The notes under the pieces: model-generated | The model's input: only the letters and a program-made list of their open reading frames with translations | Told to the model about the DNA's origin: nothing | Databases searched by the model: none | Assembly: GCF_032854445.1 (NCBI RefSeq) | Contig: NC_088302.1 | Location: 19,151,338-19,215,337, forward strand | DNA: 64,000 nucleotides | Source of the DNA: Liolophura sinensis | Lineage: Eukaryota; Mollusca; Polyplacophora; Chitonida; Chitonidae | Direction: 5' to 3' | Position numbers and translations under genes: made by a program | Shown here: positions 22,889 to 35,145 of the stretch, piece after piece | Numbering within the stretch: the stretch's first letter is position 1 | How the letters are laid out: every line of letters begins with the position of its first letter

Positions 22889-24604
22889 CTGAAACCAAAA
22901 AGTATATTGTGACAATGAAATTGTGTATTATAATATTGAGAACATCCATTAGATTTATATATTTCATTAACGTCTCATTAAAGAATATTCCATCTTCTGC
23001 CAAGGTCATGATTGAAGAAAGATAAGCCCCAAAACACAATACCTTGTGAGGTAGCGAACAAACTTCCTCATAAAAACCGGACAGATGGAAGCCGGATTCG
23101 AACCCACGAATTTATTGGTTAATTGACCAAATAATGATCAATGACAGCGAGGAGTACATGAATATACTATCATCGGGCAATAATTGGCTGTATATTTAGC
23201 TTCCATGTCGGTACATAGTTATACATTCCTTGTCCAAAGAAATGACAATGATAGATTTAACCTGTGTAACATCAGCCCGGATGAAGGGGGAAGGATGTGA
23301 TCGGCAATGCTAACTGAGTTTTAGAGAATTCAACAACATTGCAAATCCGCTGGAAATCTCCGTTAATGTTTCTCTAACAACAGCTGAAGCCAGTTTTGAA
23401 GCAAAATATAACGACTGGTTGTAATATAAAACCAGGTGGAAAAGAAACAATATGTGACGGTATAGCGGTATATGTAGGATTTGTATTTTCCAAACAAAAA
23501 ATCTTCAGGCAAGTGGATCTTTCTAATGTCATTAGAAGCCATCTGGAATTGTATTATGAAGAGCTCTTGTGGCTGAATGTGTTTACTTCACTTTTACACA
23601 TGTTGTCAAACATTTTAACCAATACACCCAACCAAAGAGGGGCCGACCAAACGTGTAACAATAGCATGATCATACCACAGTCTGAGACATACAACGTAGC
23701 TCGTCATTTTAACGGCATTTCATCCTGGGGTATCAAATTATCTATGGATTTTTTTTTCAAACATGACAAATGAACCCGTCCCCATATTCAAAGATGGAAG
23801 CTTAAAATCACAGCAAATATTTACGTGTGGCTTAACATGGGATTTTTCCCCACGGGTCGGACAATGGCGGGCCGATTGCGTTCCCGGGAGAATCCAACGC
23901 TGATTAGCATTATATTGTGTTCATCGGCAGATAAAAAATTGCCTGCAGATAATGAGTGGGAAATATGCTACCCGAACTCAGACACTTTGTGAAGTGGAAA
24001 TTATTGTGAAAAAGTATGCCAGAAATTAATTTCAGGCGAATACAGCAGCAATATTTGACGATAGATGATATATCGTGTCTGATAGAGGAGTGTTGCGATA
24101 GCTCTCGGTTTATTTTGTGTTAATTGGAGGTAACAATGCAAGTAACACTGCTATGATTACTACAATTAGTACAAGCGGGATCATGGAGGGACCGGTATTC
24201 GATATGATATCAAAGATCTATCAGGCTACACCCATGCATACGTATTCATGCAATATCAGCCATTAGATCCGCATCGGTGAACAGGATCTTATCAAACTAG
24301 CTCTCACTTTGTTTCAGCATATCATTGCATTTGTCCGTTGCGTGAGCTAAACGTGTCGAAGATGTGAATTGCTAATTTGTTTTGGAGATATTGCTTCCCA
24401 TTAACACAAAGGTTATTGATTTAAGATCGTAGTCTAACACACTGTAACCAACGGCCAAGCATGCACACAGTTAACATTTGCCTTCATTTTCTGAGAGAAA
24501 GGAAATTTAAATTGAATTCGTCAAATACAAACGCACATTTATGAGAAAGTTTCAAGCAGCCCCTGCTAACTAACTACTGAAGGTCTCATGTTGACTGTAT
24601 TCAG

Positions 24605-24757
24605 TCATTTATTCATTTATTTATTTATTTGATTGGTGTTTTGCGCCGTACTCAAGAATATTTCACTTAGACGGCGGCCAGCATTATGGTGGGAAGTTTA
24701 ATATTCTTGAGTAAGGCGTGAAACACCAGTCAAATAAATAAATACATAAATAAACAA
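24605..24757. mobile_element. Two SINE fragments in inverted orientation
   Basis: The left half reads 'tttatttgattggtgttttg', 'cgccgtactcaagaatattt', 'cggcggccagcattatggtg'. It is followed directly by the reverse complement of the tail end: 'aatattcttgagtaaggcgt', 'gaaacaccagtcaaataaat'. The two can pair into a hairpin with arms of about 40 bases. The pair lies in the intron after exon 24954-25065. Confidence 0.7.
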
Positions 24758-24953
24758 ATCCAAGTGGAGCATCTGGATAAACTACAATAGTCAGAGCTTT
24801 ATGGTCACGACCAGGAACACCTTTGATCACTTCGCCAGGAAGGGCATCATTAGTAATAACTAAAATATAATAATGTATTATAAAATATAAAACTATTAAC
24901 GGTACTGTAGGCCTACTTTGATGGTTTGCCCGGCCCTGTGATCTGGCACTCAC

Positions 24954-25065
24954 AATCCCTGCTGATCTTCCTCTGTTCACAGGCTCTGAGACACTTGTCA
25001 CGGGAGTACCTGTTGCCCCGGCCCCCCTCGTCACATCGCCCGTGGGGCAACGGGAGGTTCTCATG
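24954..25065 (-). CDS. DEG/ENaC channel, cysteine-rich thumb exon
   Basis: Acceptor 'cttcttcctgtgcag', phase 0 entry. It encodes 'HENLPLPHGRCDE' and 'NRYSRDKCLRACEQRKIS', which match the family's N-L-P-x-P-x-G-x-C and Y-S-x-x-x-C-x-x-x-C block. The end is ambiguous. The canonical donor 'GATT|gtgagt' ends the exon at 24954 and is phase-correct, but it removes the expected C-x-C ('DCECQI') that follows. A phase-correct GC donor ('CCGG|gcaaac', exon end 24930) would keep it and join as '..GPDPAGEC..'. I list the canonical end. Confidence 0.85.
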
Positions 25066-26261
25066 CTGCACAGGAAGAAAACACAAGTATTAGCAATATT
25101 AAAGCTTAATAATATTGATGTTGATGATGTGTATTGATGGTAACTGCGAAATTTTAAAAAAATTGGAATTCATGTGTAATATTTGGCTGTCAGAAGAGTG
25201 TTCCTTTGGGTTAAGTCTGCTGACATGTTGACGATAGTGCACTGAATTTACTTTCAGTAATGTAACTTAACCCAAAGATCTGTCATACTATCTTCAATCG
25301 GACTACCGTTCATAAATCTCGGAAAAATGCCTGGATAGTTCATATGGAATGTTTACTCCACAAAAATTTTATCTGCTCCAGTTGGAATATAAGCTGATCT
25401 ATGTGTGGATATATATAAACTGAAATAATCGATCGATAGCATTGTATATAAATTATAAACAAACATTCCATTTTCGTTGTCTTTGACAAATTTTCAGAAA
25501 AATTCTTGAAAATATCCTTAAATAAAAGATACAATAACAAGACAGGAGGTAATTTCGCGATCATAATTGTAAGAAACAACGCTATAATGAAGTCAATCCA
25601 GCTTGGTCCCGAGTCGCCATTGCGTGCGAAAAGGCACCCCAGGACACGAAGGAAAACCAACACTTGTAGAAAAGTAGAAAACTAGACTAGAATTAAGAAT
25701 TCAGACATTCTGTTTAACAGCATTCGTGATAAATTATAAAGAGGCCACAGAAAAGAGGCCGTAAAAAACGTCGGGATATCGGTTTTAATAGTTTTATCTG
25801 TTGAATGAAATCGAGCCCAGTGAGCTTGTAATCATTTCTATGTTCACAACAAGCCGACAAGCTTACGCACACGGGCATTTTGTTGGTAATAAACTCCAAC
25901 CATTGTTATCTGGACAGATCAACGTTAAAAGGGTTATCGATTAGGGAGAAATCGATTTGTATCTATGAGGGCATCTTAAACACTCCTGGCCGAGGTCTAT
26001 TCCACTTGTGCGCCGATGTTGTCATAATGCTTCATGTTCGATCAGGAAGCCTTAAAGAGTTAAGAGGCCGGTTCTATAAGGGGTGTTGATATAGTGCAAC
26101 GTCACCATTGCCAAGTCGATCAACGCTTGTCTCTCGGCTTGTTCAGATGCTTTATTCTGGCAGGTTTTCAACGAGGAGAAACCGCCATCGAGAAGACGTG
26201 CTGAATGTTTTATAGCATCCTATCGACGAACTCTATTCAGGCTTTTCATGAGGCTACCCAC

Positions 26262-26443
26262 CACTATTTTCTTAAGGCCCACAGAGGTGTGCGTTCCCAC
26301 CGCAGCATTGATCCCCTGCTCGTTCAGCCAAGGCGTTGTCACATTGTCGTGTATGGTGAATTTTATTCCTACAGCAGACTTGGAATCGGTCATGTATTCG
26401 TACTGCTCAGCGTTCAGGATGAGAAATAACCCGGACATGGGAC
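26262..26443 (-). CDS. DEG/ENaC channel, palm/beta-ball exon
   Basis: Acceptor 'gttttacttccag', donor 'ATAGTG|gtgggt', phases 1 and 0. It encodes 'GPMSGLFLILNAEQYEYM', then 'GIKFTIHD' and 'AVGTHTSVGLKKIV', the clearest family signatures in the gene: G-L-x-L-x-L-N-x-x-Q-x-(E/D)-Y, then G-x-x-x-x-(I/L)-H, then P/A-G-x-x-x-x-V-x-(L/I). Length and order are normal. A + strand open frame over the same bases is a shadow. Confidence 0.93.
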
Positions 26444-27141
26444 CTGGAAGTAAAACAAACACACATTAAAGAAGGCATGAAACGCTCGAGTATTTTTTCC
26501 AAATACAAAGTATCTGAGTGGCTTAACACATAAAATTACAAAACAGCTTATCAGCTTGGTGGGTCAAAATGGCTTTAAACTAATGACAGTTTTCTTCACG
26601 CCCCAGCGGTCTGTTCAGAAATTAAGCAGTCTGTTGTAATGACATCAACATTGATAGCTGCCAAAACAACTTTTCAGCGAGGTGGGATGGGCTGGGGGAG
26701 AGAATCCGAATTGGGGAACCAAGGATGATCTCGCGTTCCAAGTATGACGCCATTTCCGACTACTTAGGAAAAATGTGCATGAAATACAGCCGTTATTAAG
26801 AAATCTAAAATATGCCTCAAAAATACATTTTTCCTTTCTCATTTTCTGGCATTTTTTTCTTCATGTTCCTTAAAACCATACTATTCTTTTCATAGAACGT
26901 ATATTTTCATGTAATATTTAATGAAAGAATTTAATGCCTCATTAAACGGATTAAAAGTTATACTTCTGAAATCATCACAAGGGAATGCATATTAATACGG
27001 ATTCAATTTTCGACAGTGAAATAACTACCTTGAAACCAGTGAAAATACTGTCTCGAGCGAGACTCGAACTCGTGACTCGTCCCTCGAGTCTAATTAGGGG
27101 CAGTATTATCGCTAATCTAGATGTAGCTGTTCTAGTGTCGG

Positions 27142-27215
27142 AAATTTATTTATTTATTTATTTATTTATATATATTTCTGGTGTTTTAAGACGGACTCAA
27201 GAATATTGTGTTGGA
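27142..27215 (-). mobile_element. SINE tail fragment
   Basis: A TTTA microsatellite runs into 'ttctggtgttttaagacgga' and 'ctcaagaatatt', the tail-proximal piece of the local SINE. The core and head are absent. A second, more diverged piece follows at 27330-27400 ('atgccgtactcaacaatatt', 'tcacttatataacggcggtc'). Confidence 0.55.
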
Positions 27216-29150
27216 AAATCAATCCATATTAAATATTAATAATAGCTTATAACATGCATGAATAATTGATCGAAACAACTTTCGTTTCATGGGTGGAATA
27301 CCAAAATATTTGTGTCATCCATTTATTGAAATGTTGTTTTATGCCGTACTCAACAATATTTCACTTATATAACGGCGGTCAGATTTATGGATTGATATGA
27401 GTGACATGTACCCCATGTGAGCCACTGCATGTCCGGCGACACCTGGCAAACTTCCTGACTTAAACTCATAGTCCTCAATGATCAGAGGCTGTTTGGAATC
27501 AACGAAAGCAACGCCTTAGCCACTTTGCTTTAACCTGAAAATTTGTACCTCGTACTGGTAAGTAAAATATATAAAAGTTCAACGTTAACAGCAATATATA
27601 ATTGTAAACAATGTGACCAAGGCTGGAATTTGGGCTTATGGCGCAGTTGTAAAGAAAGTGAATGAGACTGAACGGTGAGCTTAAGAATAAAAGAAACACT
27701 AATAGTGCATATAGGCTGCAGAAGTTCGAATTCCAGCCAAAGAGTATCCGAACACAAAAGTACTAGCACTTATCGCGATACTCTCTGCTTGAGGGAAAAG
27801 AAGCCATGCAAGCAACGAGTCCCTGTAGGCCTTCGCGGCTCAGCCAAAGTGTGACTATGAACCATGATAGACCAGTAGAAAGGGGTCACTGCCAAATCGC
27901 TGAATGGTCCAAACATAGTAATTACCCAAATGGGTGGGCCTGTGACCTTTGCCCGTCGATGAATATGTCAAGAACGAAAGGACTGTAAACCAGCGTGAAC
28001 TGCGTGAACTGCCCTATGTTATGAAGTGTAAGGTGTCCAGTTACGCAAAATTTGCCTCTCTTTTCCATTACCACCTATAAGATGTATGCTAACGCCTTTT
28101 TCTGGGTTTATTCTGTGAGTTTATAATAAGCTATGCACGTTGGAGCCCTACATTGGGCCATGCATTGCCGGCTAGTTTTCTTCCCTGGATTGTGGAGAGT
28201 CTGGCCATTGTCGTACAGATACGGCACATCTTTTGGCCAGGCCAACGCTTTTGGTGTGTAAATATTTTAAGAACTTCCAATCTCACCTCTAAACATGACA
28301 CAAACCTGCAGTATACTGTCATAAATACACTCTTATACTGAGGTACATAAACTTCCCGTTTTCCACAAAGCGTGACACCTGGCATAAGTGACAGCAAACA
28401 TCATCATTTTTCCTTGACCGAATCATCCTTAGTCGTGACCGTGGTTTCCATTTTGCGAATTACATGGCACATGGCTGTTATCCAAGAATGTTTCAGACAA
28501 AGTCCTATAAATATATATAGGAAACAATGTTTCCTTTGTTGAAAATGGTTTGATTAGCAAGGAGTAGTCTAAAAATAAAACAACACCTTAATTCTACCAC
28601 CGCATTTCACATACAAATCAAAGCAACTGGGGTCAGTTTCGAACCCTGTCTAAATTTGTTGAGTAATGAAAAAATTATTAAAGACAAAATACCTTTTCAA
28701 TTATGGATAGTTGCATAAGGAAAATACAAAAGGTAAAACGAACAGATCGTATTTTTAAAAAAATTATGAACAACCCCTAGTACTCAAATAAATTGTTTAA
28801 AATTATCATGATAATTTTGGTATATGTGTGGTTTACATGGAGATGTAGTCCTAGTACTGTCAAAAATTATCCGCTACTGTTGCATTGTGGAAAATTATGA
28901 TAATTTGTTTGAGGTCTAATGTTACTGTGAAAAAATTAACTCTTAAGTTAATTTTTACCGAAAATGTAACAAAAACAGCATATTATATGCATCAGGCATT
29001 ATGGGTTATTGACATACATGCATCATCTTAAGTTAAGGTCTGATCGTACGCCACTATTCCATACAATTTGAAATTTTGAGGTTAACGCATAAATGAGATA
29101 AAGCTTGCGAAAACATACAACTTCCTAGAAGATGAACTCTGAGGGGTCAC

Positions 29151-29276
29151 CGACATTCGCGTTGCATTTGAAAATTTCTTCTCCGGGGTCCCTTTGAACC
29201 ACAGTAGATAGGATTAATGTCACGATCAAAGAGCGCAGGCCCAAAACCTGTATGGCCTGGACTACTGCGTCGTCAT
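29151..29276 (-). CDS. Possible cassette exon of the DEG/ENaC gene
   Basis: There is a good acceptor ('gcaatatttttccag') and a weaker donor ('GTCG|gtgacc'). The exon would be 126 bases, phase 1 on both sides, so it could be included between exons 33035-33150 and 26262-26443 without changing the frame. It encodes 'VVQRDPGEEIFKCNANV' preceded by a Leu/Ile-rich stretch. Past the donor, the open frame continues as 'GDPSEF'. 'FKC ... DPSEF' loosely recalls the 'C ... GPENF' block two exons earlier, so it may instead be a decayed duplicate of that exon. Relatives do not need extra sequence here. Confidence 0.3.
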
Positions 29277-29439
29277 CTGGAAAAATATTGCAATCATGCC
29301 TGAAGTACATGTTAAACACTGGGCATGTACTTGAATTAAACCTTCTTCAAAAAACTTAGTAACAAGAAGTTGATTTAAAAAATGAGAAAACCAAGAAAGC
29401 AAATAGTTTGCGTTTTAATAAAGGATGCCTATTGTTGTA

Positions 29440-30300
29440 ATTTTTTTGCGTTGCGCGCGCGCGACGTTTATCAAATTTCCCGTTGATCTTCATGGGACTT
29501 TGGGAGAGGCAGTCGCCGAGGAGATGAGAATTATCTCAATGCCTCACTTGGCGTGGTATTCCGTCTGAGGAGTCTTTTGTCGGCACTGCCTGGAGCGGAA
29601 GATGGTCTTTACCTTGTTTACTGAATATTCAGTTGGCGTGGTCAGAGCGGGTCAGGCCAGTGAAGTAGTTATACGAATTTAAGCGCAATGTGAACAGGTT
29701 ATCGGGCCCATGGAAAATGACGAAACCATAGAATAGATCCGGCGAGGCCCCTATAGCTACAAGCACCCCCAGTTTTCCCTTTTTCCATAAGAGGCCACTT
29801 CCTTGCCGGGATGGAATCCATTTAGAGTAAGCATTTAATTCGATTAAACGCCTTAGACGAGGGATAGTTCCTGACAAGAGAATCGCCGAATTCGGCGGAA
29901 TATTGTGTCAAACTTCTTTTCTCATGCTTTAAATCAGCTTTTCGCTAATTTGTTCTCTTTGGAAGGCGCAGTGCTTCTGGCAAATAATGGAATGAGGCGC
30001 TGACATTGGTTACATCAAGTTTGGATTAAGCTTGACGGTGCTGAAAATTCATCGTCTAATAAAATTTGCCTGGCATTGAAGTGCGAACGGTGGCGAGTTT
30101 GTCCCGCGGGCTATACCCAACGCCTACCAGCTTCATCACAATAGCCTGTGGAAGGCTGTCTTCTGCTCTGCTAACCCGTCTCTCTCTAATCGGTTTACCT
30201 ATATCTGCTGTCGGACAAATAACTGGCTTGTTACGATCCCCTCGGCCTGGCCCAATAGCCAACGTTAAATTGTGCAACACGGCTGATTAAATTCGTGTGG
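29440..30300. promoter_or_regulatory. GC-richer unique intronic island
   Basis: It starts with a (GC)n run ('gcgcgcgcgcgacg') and continues as unique, GC-richer sequence. Open frames exist on both strands (for example 29629-29877 minus and 30066-30290 plus) but show no domain, no signal peptide and no fitting splice sites. It is a candidate enhancer or non-coding transcript. Confidence 0.25.
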
Positions 30301-30908
30301 TATTTAGGTACAAGCCACTTTTGGCTAAGCCGTTGTACACATGGATAAACCCAAAGCTGCCCTGCTATAATTTTGGGCAGATATTGGATATGAGCCGAGA
30401 GGGAAATCTTCAGGAACATTTCAGGAAATACGCTATTTATATGATATATATTTATGTATCATATAAGCTTGTGCACAATACAAAATATGACATGTTGGCT
30501 GCTGGCTGAAGAAAATAAATCTACAAAGACCGATGACGTTTATAAATATCTGAGTCAGTACTGAATCAAGTATTTAAGGCTTTCAATTAAATTTTATGGC
30601 TAATCTATAACAGTTTGAAATTAATTTTGGCACTGTTAATTACTCATTACTCATGAAGTTTTAAATACTGACTGAAGTCATAAACGGCTTTGTGTAATGG
30701 GTGACTGATTAACATTTCTAGCACGGAGTACCAAATAGAACATTTTGTATTTATTCCTGGAACACTGTTTTATACGAATACATATGACTAACAGTTGGAA
30801 TGTTTTCACTGTTGTAGAATTTCTTTCATCGTATAATGCCAAGGTTATTGGATTTTTTCATATAAACTTCACCATAGTAACGTGTTAAGAAAGTAAAATT
30901 CGATGTTG

Positions 30909-31040
30909 TCAATGACATTATCCTGTAGAAATTTAGTGAAGATATTTCTATGAAATCCACACGAGGCTCAAGCAGCTGTTATCAATGACATTATCCTGTA
31001 CAAAATTTGTATGATATTCAAATCCACCCAAGGCTTAAAA
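30909..31040 (+). repeat. Two-copy ~73-bp tandem duplication
   Basis: 'caatgacattatcctgta' occurs at 30910 and 30984, followed in both copies by 'aaattt', 'gat.tt', 'aaatccac.c.aggct'. Two units at an offset of about 73 bases. Confidence 0.65.
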
Positions 31041-33034
31041 AGTTTGGCTTACAGTTTAATCTACCCGAAACCAGGACTTAACTCGGCCGTTCTGCTGCCA
31101 AAAGACTTAACAGACATTTGCAATGACTCAGCATTAGCCTATCGGATTGAAACGTCTAATTAAGCCTCCCCCACCCTCATGAAACCCATAGTTGTTATTT
31201 GGCTCAGACTATACGGATGGGTAGTTTTATATGAAGGGCCTCGGGTAATGAGGAATTATCCATGGACAAGACCCTGTTCGGGAACGCAATGAATCAATAT
31301 AGAGGCCAGTGTTTAAAAACAACGATTAAAACAACTAAGCAATTTTTTTTCTTGAAAAGGGCCAATTGGGTGAAGATGGAGTTGGACAGTGAACGATACC
31401 GTTGACGAATGGGTTGGTTTCATGAGGGCTGGGCGGTCAAACAGAGGCTGCAACTGGGCTAAAACCGGCATTCAACGCTAGTTAGCGTCGCCGGTGAAAA
31501 AAAGGCGAAACTAATTAGAAAAGACATGTAACTTTTTCTCAGGAGAATGACAGACAATGGGTAATGTATCTTCTTTATAGTACTATAATTCAACTACTGA
31601 GTATCATACCAGTAAGCCATCAATGATTACAGTACATCAGATTTATTTCCTTTTTCCCGTTTTTAAATTCTAGAATTATTTCTAAATGCAGATTCCAACG
31701 ATATACGGTCGTTGCATAATTATCACATTGCTTAACAGATAAGGACAAAGAGAGGCTCGGTCTCCAAGAGATGCGAGTAGAAAGACTTCACTAAGCAGGT
31801 AATCATGAAGATGAGTACAGCGATAAATAACCAATGAAGATTCTGTAGAAAGTGGATACCGTTTGGCGCAGTAACACATTACTTCCGCTAAGTGGACTCC
31901 AAACATCTCCATTATCCGCTAAAAGACACACGTCGCCGCCTTCTGACCAATCAGACATCTGTTTACACCCAAGGGTCACGTAAGCACAAGGAAGCCCATA
32001 CTAAAGTACGAGTCATATCGCAGTCAGTAATGTACAAAGCACCAGTCAGTACATCGTGGCAGACCAACATGGCGCACCGCAGCAAATCATTTGTGGGTCC
32101 TACCCATTTTCCAGTGCCGGTTCCGCACTTTTGTTAACACATGGATTCACAACAAAGGAACACCAGTCAGGACTCTAACATATGCAGTTAGAGGTTATTT
32201 GCCTTTAAGTTGTTCTGTAAGGTGGAAACTTCAAATTCTGTCATGGGTTTTTCGCTCAAATTTTGAACAATACCAAGGACACTAGTTTGAATTATTTTGA
32301 AGAAAAACGTGGTACTGAAATATTTATATGACACCGGTTTTGACAGCAGTTGTAACGCCATGTACGTCTGTAGTATTCTCTCTGGAGTTGTTGCATGTCA
32401 CATACAATGTTTTATTAATTGCGATCAACTGAGACTGACCTGTTGGCCAGGAATTCATCAATGACAATAGGATGCATCAATCTGCCCTCAGTCCAATCTT
32501 TGGGCATTTAAAAACTTGACGAATGAAGTTCCACTGAAGATGGTCAGTAAATATAGTGCAGTTATCGTTTTAATTTTAATCAATAAAAAGCCGTGCAAAC
32601 GGTAAGACATAATAAAGTATAGCATGTTAAGACGGTCACGTAGCTGAATTTGCTTATATCATTCATTCTTTTTCTTAACATTACGCTTGTAGATATTCTG
32701 ATTTGTTGGCCTTTAAGCTATTTATTTGACTTAACACATATCTTACAATAAAACTAGAATAAACAGCTTTATTATTCGATGTGCATGCCGTTATCAGGGC
32801 AAAAAACGACCTATAAATATCGAAAAGATGTGAGTAAGTTTGTGTTCAATTGAAACTAATTTGAAGAACGATGTTGAACGTAACACGAAAGACTGCATTA
32901 TTGTGTCCTCGGAAAAGCCTACCCTCTAAGTGTTGACAAGGTTCCAACATCTGTGTCGCTGTCAATCTTTGTTAGCCTAGTATGCTAAATTTAAAACAAA
33001 ATTGTTTTATCATGACTTTTGCGATAATTCTTAC

Positions 33035-33150
33035 CTGCTCTGGTAATCCATCTTCTGTCCAGATTAGGCATAAATTTATAACACATGCCGTGATCCGTGA
33101 ACACCGCGGTGAAATTCTCAGGCCCACACGGCTCGTTATTCCAAACACAC
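33035..33150 (-). CDS. DEG/ENaC channel, finger-domain exon
   Basis: Acceptor 'ctttgcttattcgcag', donor 'GAGCAG|gtaaga', phases 2 and 1. It encodes 'CVWNNEPCGPENFTAVFT' and 'GMCYKF', the family's C-x-W-x-x-x-x-C-x-x-x-x-F ... G-x-C-(Y/F)-x-F block at the start of the extracellular domain. A + strand open frame of 121 codons overlapping it is a shadow. Confidence 0.93.
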
Positions 33151-33829
33151 CTGCGAATAAGCAAAGAACAGGAGGCGTCATTATCCAAAATAATATTGAA
33201 AAATATATTCCTTTGGGATTATTCGCGACCATTGGCACTGTTAAGGAAGAAGAGAATATCGCTAAGACAAAGCTGAACATTTGTGTTAAAAAAAAAAACA
33301 CATTTCTGATTTACACTTATATCAAAATATCAATCTCCATTATTTAGCCCTAAATGTCATTTCTTTAGGCTTTGCTGAAGTAAGAAGACATTTTTTCCGA
33401 ACTCAAACAGAGTGTTATTCAGAAAAAGAATGTACCAGTGTATTCGAGTTGATTAGGTTAAATTATGTTTTAATCAGCTTTTAAAATCATAATTTACAAC
33501 CAAAGCATATTTGAGTTCACTGTTGCCCATTTGACCTATTTCTCTTTCATTTCTGATCTTCCTATTTTAGAGTCAATAATGCAGACGTACGTTACACTTC
33601 ATTTCGTTTTTTTTATTTTTACATTAAATTATTTTTTGTTGTGATATATTTATTGATTTATTATTTTTTGTACTTTATTGTTTAGACTGATTTGGCTGGG
33701 CATTGATATGGTATTAAAACAGCATAATACTATTTCAAAAATAAGAAGGTAGAAGGATTAATGGAAGAAGGAGACAGAGGAAACTCGGAGGAAACCACAG
33801 TAACAGATATTGGAAAAAATGGACATTAC

Positions 33830-33988
33830 GTGTTGATGAGATCTAGTTTCTGGTGCGCCACCTCCTTGAGGAAGGCCGTAAAGCTTGTATTGGCCACATC
33901 CCTGCTCATCACAGTCACGTTCTCCCCTCTCCGATGGCCTAAGGCACTGGTTACATTATAAAAGCCGCTTAGAACTGTATCTGTTAAC
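33830..33988 (-). CDS. DEG/ENaC channel, proximal extracellular exon
   Basis: Acceptor 'cccgtgtttcag', donor 'CAACAC|gtaatg', phase 2 on both sides. It follows the TM1 exon and continues 'NKYR' with 'LTDTVLSGFYNVTSALGHRR', where relatives carry a variable stretch ending in G-H-x-x. It then reaches the Cys of the next exon through 'HQKLDLIN'. It carries the sequons 'NVT' (twice) and 'NTS'. Conservation is low, so the identity rests on phase and position. Confidence 0.82.
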
Positions 33989-34984
33989 CTGAAACACGGG
34001 AAAATAATCATGGTATTATTACAATTATAGTATTATGTGATAGCGGCAACTTGCTGATAACAATTATCAAGGTGATTATGCTCTATATGATTACAACAAC
34101 ACCAGAAATAATAGTAAAGCCGATAGTTAATCCGAACGTGTTAATGCAGTTGAAATTGACGAAAATAAAACATATTCAATTAATCCGCTAGACTAAAGCA
34201 ATTAATAGGTTGTTTATGGCCCCAGTGTTAGACATCCTTCATGTACGTTATTGATATGACCGGGAAAAGCGAGGTTTAATGTATAGTTTCTATCATGTTG
34301 CGCATGTTCCTTGTTGGTGTCTGACAAATATCTTAAAATAAATCGGTCACCTTTCCTTAAACTCAGTTGACACTAACACGTGTCAGTGACAGGGGTAAGG
34401 AACACATTTTGCTATTCTAAAATGCACCTTGAAGTCGAAAGGATGTGAAAAAAGTATGAGGTGGATGATGAGATTACTAAAGGGCAACTTCCGCGTTTGA
34501 ACTCCTACCCATTGCTAATACTATGTAGGTCGCTAAAAGTTTAGTATTTCGTGGGTTACATGTGTCAGTAGACTGTGCTTCAGGAAAGAACATAACTGAC
34601 GAACGCGTAATCTTCAAAATTGGCATGGCCATGAATAAGAAATGAAGTTGCAGACTGGCGAAAGAGCAGGTTGACACGGAGTCACATCTTGTTCACGGTG
34701 ATGTAATTCGACATAGCTGTGGCCTGTATTAGAGTGGCTTCATGAAGAATCTGAACGTCTTAGGGTCCGAACATGTCCACGACATTCGCTTAATATCCGT
34801 CAACATCTGCACATAATGTCCACCGACATTCGTGTAAAGCCACGCTATATTTGTATACGAATTTTCCACTTGGTAAACCTACATTGTTAAAATTTTTCAA
34901 TGTTTATTCACTAAAACTATCAGAATACAAATGTAAACAATACAATATAAGAAAGAAGTTACAGTGCTGGAGCGTGTAATTTGT

Positions 34985-35145
34985 TACTATATATGTATTT
35001 ACATGAAAAGTTAGAATAAAACACTAACTGAGGTAAAATTGACAAGAGGCCGTGTTTCATAGGATACGTGAGCATTTCCCAACTATCACACTGTGGTGGC
35101 TGCTCTGGTTTTTCTCTCTATGCTGTACGTCTTAATTATATTACT
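34985..35145 (+). repeat. Dispersed repeat family, copy in 16-kb intron
   Basis: Forward copy: 'tacatgaaaagttagaataa', 'actgaggtaaaattgacaag', 'aggccgtgtttcatagg', 'ctatcacactgtggtggctg', 'ctctggtttttctctctatg'. It has the same block order as the other forward copies. Confidence 0.65.

Larger units (their letters stand above)
26444..33034 (-). other. 6.6-kb channel intron
   Basis: It contains SINE fragments (27142-27215 and 27330-27400), a possible cassette exon (29151-29276), GC-richer unique sequence (29440-30300), a 73-bp tandem duplication (30909-31040) and otherwise AT-rich sequence without recognisable content. Confidence 0.6.

Noticed and set aside
23083-23110. tRNA B-box-like 'gggttcgaatccggcttcc' on the minus strand
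   Set aside because: No A-box at the right distance and no acceptor stem; at most a decayed tRNA-derived relic.
23396-23773. 125-codon + strand open frame
   Set aside because: Lies antisense in a channel intron, no motif, ends in a poly-T encoded Phe run; chance frame.
25340-25663. 107-codon hydrophobic minus-strand frame, possible membrane protein
   Set aside because: AT-rich chance hydrophobicity (Phe, Leu, Ile from T-rich codons), no family signature, and not needed by the channel's phases.
26205-26469. Two + strand open frames of 73-74 codons
   Set aside because: Antisense shadows of the channel exon 26262-26443.
32982-33347. 121-codon + strand open frame
   Set aside because: Shadow of the channel finger-domain exon on the other strand.
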